17,409 nucleotides of DNA from positions 1-17,409 of the forward strand of contig JBBSEZ010000196.1 in assembly GCA_038239195.1 (NCBI GenBank). Direction: 5' to 3'. The translations under genes and the position numbers were made by a program. Shown piece by piece: positions 14,846-17,409 of this stretch. How positions within the stretch are numbered: position 1 is the first letter of the stretch; each line of letters begins with the position of its first letter. The notes beneath the pieces were generated by a model, which worked only from the letters and a program-made list of their open reading frames with translations, searched no databases and had not been told where the DNA came from. The DNA is from JBBSEZ01 sp038239195 (GTDB lineage Bacteria; Planctomycetota; Planctomycetia; Gemmatales; Gemmataceae).

Positions 14846-15670
14846 ATGCCGTTGACCCTCGCGGAACTCGGCGTCGTACGTGCCCTGGTGCTGGAGCGCT
14901 CGGCCATCGTACTGGACGACGACAAGGCGTATCTGGTCGAGTCGCGCCTGCTGCCGCTGGCGCGCCGAGAAGGGCTCGAGTCGGTGAGCTCCCTGGTGGC
15001 CCGGCTCGCCGGAGGGGCGAACGGCCCGCTGGCCCGCCAGGTCGTCGAGGCGATGACGACCAACGAGACCTCTTTTTTCCGCGACGGTCGGCCCTTCGAG
15101 ACCTTGCGCCGGACGGTCCTGCCGGACCTCGTCGCCCGCCGGGGGCCCGAACGGGCGCTGCGCATCTGGTGCGCGGCCTGTTCGAGTGGGCAAGAGCCGT
15201 ATAGCATCGCCATGCTGCTGCGCGAGCACGCCTGCGTCCCGCCCGACTGGGACGTGCGCCTCCTGGCCAGCGATTTGAGCACGGCCATGCTCGAGAGGAC
15301 ACGCCAGGGGCGCTACAACCAGATCGAGGTCAACCGGGGATTGCCGGCGGCTTTCCTCATCAAATATTTCGAGCGCCGAGGCCTCGATTGGCAAATCCGG
15401 GACGACCTGCGCAGCGCGCTGGAACTGCGGGAGCTCAACCTGATCGGCGACTGGCCGGCCTTGCCGGCACTCGACGTGGTTTTCCTGCGCAACGTGCTCA
15501 TCTACTTCGACGTCCCCACCAAGAAGCGCATTCTGGCGCGCGTGCGCCAGGCCCTGCGTCCCGATGGTTACCTATTCTTGGGTGGGGCCGAAACCACCCT
15601 GAACCTCGATGACGGCTACGAGAGGGCCCCGGTGGACGGGGTGAGTTGCTACCGCCTGCGAGCCCGCTAG
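14846..15670 (+). CDS. cheR: Chemoreceptor glutamate methyltransferase CheR
   Basis: A 274-residue S-adenosylmethionine-dependent methyltransferase that methylates chemoreceptor glutamates for adaptation. The N-terminal helical domain (about 1-85) ends in the signature MTTNETSFFRD. The methyltransferase domain follows with IWCAACSSGQEPYSIAML (cofactor loop, about 108-125), the acidic ASDLS strand end, and LRNVLIYFD near 214-222. Length fits the classic enzyme (E. coli, 286 residues), with no TPR extension. It starts 16 bases after cheB. The usual receptor-tethering tail is missing from the receptor encoded here, so CheR must recognise the methylation helices directly. Confidence 0.94.
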   Translation: MPLTLAELGVVRALVLERSAIVLDDDKAYLVESRLLPLARREGLESVSSLVARLAGGANGPLARQVVEAMTTNETSFFRDGRPFETLRRTVLPDLVARRGPERALRIWCAACSSGQEPYSIAMLLREHACVPPDWDVRLLASDLSTAMLERTRQGRYNQIEVNRGLPAAFLIKYFERRGLDWQIRDDLRSALELRELNLIGDWPALPALDVVFLRNVLIYFDVPTKKRILARVRQALRPDGYLFLGGAETTLNLDDGYERAPVDGVSCYRLRAR

Positions 15671-15749
15671 TTCGCGGGGGCGGCTTTTCCATCCTTCCGG
15701 CCCAGTCCCAGTTCGTGCAGCCTCGCAGATCGCGAAAGAGGAGAACGCA

Positions 15750-16202
15750 ATGCCCCTCGGGACCGATGTGTTCGCGCTGGTGGAGAGCATCTGGGGGACC
15801 GTGCTGGGCTGGGAGGTCCAGCCCCTCGACGCGGACGGCGCCTTCGAGGCCGCCCCCGACGCCCTGATCGGTATCGTGAACATCGACGGCCCCTCCGCCG
15901 TCGAGGTGCGCCTGGGCTGCCCTGCCGACCTTGCCCGGCAGGCGGCGGGCGTGATGCTCGGCCTTCCGCCAGAGGCCGTCAGCGCGGACGACGTCCGCGA
16001 CGCGTTAGGTGAACTGACGAACATGCTCGGGGGCAACTTAAAGGCCCTGTTGCCGGGCACCAACGCCCTGGGTCTGCCTCGCGTGGCTTGGGGCCCTGAA
16101 CTGCCGTTCTCGGGTGAACCGATGACCAGAATTAGGCTGGCAGGCCGGGAAGGCGCCTTCTGGGTGTGCGTGACGTCCGGCGAAAAGGCATCGCGCTGTT
16201 GA
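15750..16202 (+). CDS. cheX: CheX-like CheY-phosphate phosphatase
   Basis: A 150-residue protein with AGGAG seven bases before its ATG. It matches the CheC/CheX/FliY phosphatase fold. A single active-site helix, residues about 85-98 (DALGELTNMLGGNLKALL), fits D-x3-E-x2-N, where the Glu and Asn position water to remove phosphate from CheY. A proline follows 19 residues after the Asn, slightly closer than usual. One such helix rather than two points to CheX over CheC. The product ends in a beta strand and a short tail (WVCVTSGEKASRC). It lies 79 bases after cheR, same strand, and supplies the signal-termination step; no CheZ or CheD gene is present. A FliN-like or orphan relative is possible but less likely. 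Confidence 0.82.
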   Translation: MPLGTDVFALVESIWGTVLGWEVQPLDADGAFEAAPDALIGIVNIDGPSAVEVRLGCPADLARQAAGVMLGLPPEAVSADDVRDALGELTNMLGGNLKALLPGTNALGLPRVAWGPELPFSGEPMTRIRLAGREGAFWVCVTSGEKASRC

Positions 16203-16217
16203 GGTTGTGGCAAATGG

Positions 16218-16246
16218 TTGACGCTCGGAGGCCCCGCGACTAGATT
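16218..16246 (+). promoter_or_regulatory. Candidate housekeeping promoter for pheA
   Basis: TTGACG (16218-16223) and TAGATT (16241-16246) are separated by exactly 17 bases and match five of six and four of six consensus bases. Transcription would begin near 16253, leaving a leader of about 32 bases before the pheA ATG. This would separate pheA from the chemosensory operon. Confidence 0.5.
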
Positions 16247-16284
16247 ACTGCAACAAGGTCGGGGGCACCTGAGCGAGATCCGTC

Positions 16285-17409
16285 ATGGCGCGAAAAGCCG
16301 AGGGCAACAGCACCGCGAGCGGCACACCGGGCGCCGCCCGACCCACGGTCCTGTCGGCCAAGAACTTACAGGCCCTGCGGGGCCAGATCGACAAGCTCGA
16401 CCTGCAAATCCTGAAGCTGGTCAACGAGCGCGCCAGCATCGCGGCCGAGGTCGGCCGGGCCAAGGCCGAGCAGGGCGAGGACACCTTCGCCCCGGCCCGC
16501 GAGGAGGAAGTGCTGCAAAACGTCCTCCAGGCCAACGAGAAGGCCAAGGGGCCCCTCGGCCCGGAGTGCGTCCGGGCCATCTACCGCGAGATCATGAGCG
16601 GCGCCCGCGCCCTGCAAAAGGTCCTCAAGGTCGCCTATCTCGGCCCGGAATACAGCTTTAGCCACCTCGCCGCGGTGGAGCGCTTCGGCCAATCGATCGA
16701 ACTGGTGCCGGTGGGGAGCATCGCGGCCGTCTTCGAGGAGGTCAACCGCGACCACGTCGATTTCGGCGTCGTGCCGGTGGAGAACTCGACCGACGGGCGG
16801 ATCGCCGACACGCTGGACATGTTCATGCAGATGCGGCACCTGACGATCTCCTCGGAGGTTCGGCTACAGATCCACCACAACCTGGTGGCCAACTGCGAGC
16901 CGCAGGAGGTGCGGCGCATCTACAGCAAGCCGCAGGCGCTCTCGCAGTGCCGCACCTGGCTGAGCAAGAACATGCCCAACGCGCTGCTCAAGGACGTGTC
17001 GAGCACGGCGACGGCGGCGGAGCTGGCGCAGCGCGAGCCGGGGGCGGCGGCGGTGGCGAGCCGGCAGGCGGCCGTGCGTTACGGGCTGCGGACCTTGTTC
17101 GCGCAGATCGAGGACTCGCCGCACAACGAGACGCGGTTCGCGGTGATCGGGCACCACAAGGCGGGCCGGACGGGGAGCGACAAGACGGCGGTGATGTTCC
17201 GGGTGCCGCACAACCCCGGCTCGCTGGTGGAGGCGCTCGACCTGTTCAAGCAGAGCAAGATCAACCTGACGTGGATCGAGTCGTTCCCGGCGCGGGGGCC
17301 CAAGCCGGAGTATTTGTTCTTCGCCGACTTCGAGGGGCCCCACGAAGACGCGCGGGTGAGCAAGACGCTGAAGGCGCTGACGGAGCACTGCCTGGAGATG
17401 ACGGTGCTG
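16285..17409 (+). CDS. pheA: Chorismate mutase-prephenate dehydratase (P-protein), 3' end cut by the window edge
   Basis: This bifunctional enzyme converts chorismate to prephenate and then phenylpyruvate, the committed route to phenylalanine. The open frame from ATG 16285 reaches the window edge at 375 codons; the family ends about 10-20 residues later. After a short Ala/Gly/Thr lead, residues about 30-115 are an AroQ-type chorismate mutase (LRGQIDKLDLQILKLVNERA, REEEVLQ). Residues about 115-290 are the dehydratase: VAYLGPEYSFSHLAA, VVPVENSTDGRI, DVSSTATAAELA and the catalytic Thr in NETRFAVIG. From about 295 an ACT domain (FRVPHNPGSLVEALDLF, IESFP) is the phenylalanine sensor for feedback inhibition. 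The sensor motif usually written ESRP reads ESFP here, and GPEGT/S reads GPEYS in the dehydratase. No other aromatic-pathway gene is in view. Confidence 0.94.
   Translation, partial: MARKAEGNSTASGTPGAARPTVLSAKNLQALRGQIDKLDLQILKLVNERASIAAEVGRAKAEQGEDTFAPAREEEVLQNVLQANEKAKGPLGPECVRAIYREIMSGARALQKVLKVAYLGPEYSFSHLAAVERFGQSIELVPVGSIAAVFEEVNRDHVDFGVVPVENSTDGRIADTLDMFMQMRHLTISSEVRLQIHHNLVANCEPQEVRRIYSKPQALSQCRTWLSKNMPNALLKDVSSTATAAELAQREPGAAAVASRQAAVRYGLRTLFAQIEDSPHNETRFAVIGHHKAGRTGSDKTAVMFRVPHNPGSLVEALDLFKQSKINLTWIESFPARGPKPEYLFFADFEGPHEDARVSKTLKALTEHCLEMTVL

Overview
The window looks like a chromosomal piece of a high-GC planctomycete, most likely of the Gemmataceae or a close relative. This is inferred from gene content: a small ECF-type sigma factor beside a Hanks-type Ser/Thr kinase, a DUF1501 fragment, a GYF_2-domain membrane protein, short secreted proteins of planctomycete style, and strong G/C preference at third codon positions. 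No rRNA, tRNA, CRISPR array or intact insertion sequence was seen.

Region 1 (about 376-4331, minus strand) is a signalling cluster read as sigma factor, then a 593-residue secreted protein of unknown function, then a transmembrane Ser/Thr kinase whose N-terminus looks like a cysteine-less relic of an anti-sigma-type domain. Hairpins lie in both intergenic gaps. Region 2 (about 4332-6731) holds a 5'-truncated DUF1501 pseudogene on the plus strand, then two minus-strand genes: a GYF_2 two-helix membrane protein and a small secreted protein. A 14-base match to a sequencing-adapter end lies just before the sigma factor gene.

Region 3 (about 6824-16202) is a complete chemosensory locus. On the plus strand it reads cheA, cheW, a Cache-type chemoreceptor, cheY, cheB, cheR and a cheX-like phosphatase gene. 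Divergently, a minus-strand pair encodes a free Hpt protein and a receiver fused to an RsbW/SpoIIAB-type ATPase domain, so this locus may link chemosensory phosphotransfer to partner-switching (anti-sigma) control. The 381-base divergent gap carries a perfect 17-base palindrome and an 11-base stem-loop. Two oddities stand out: an apparent single-base frameshift near the end of cheA that falsely fuses it to cheW, and a CheB receiver that has lost its phospho-acceptor aspartate. No flagellar or pilus genes are visible, so the output of the array is unknown.

Region 4 (16285 to the right edge) is pheA, encoding a chorismate mutase-prephenate dehydratase for phenylalanine synthesis. It has its own candidate promoter, and only its extreme 3' end is missing. 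The first 375 bases hold no gene I can support.
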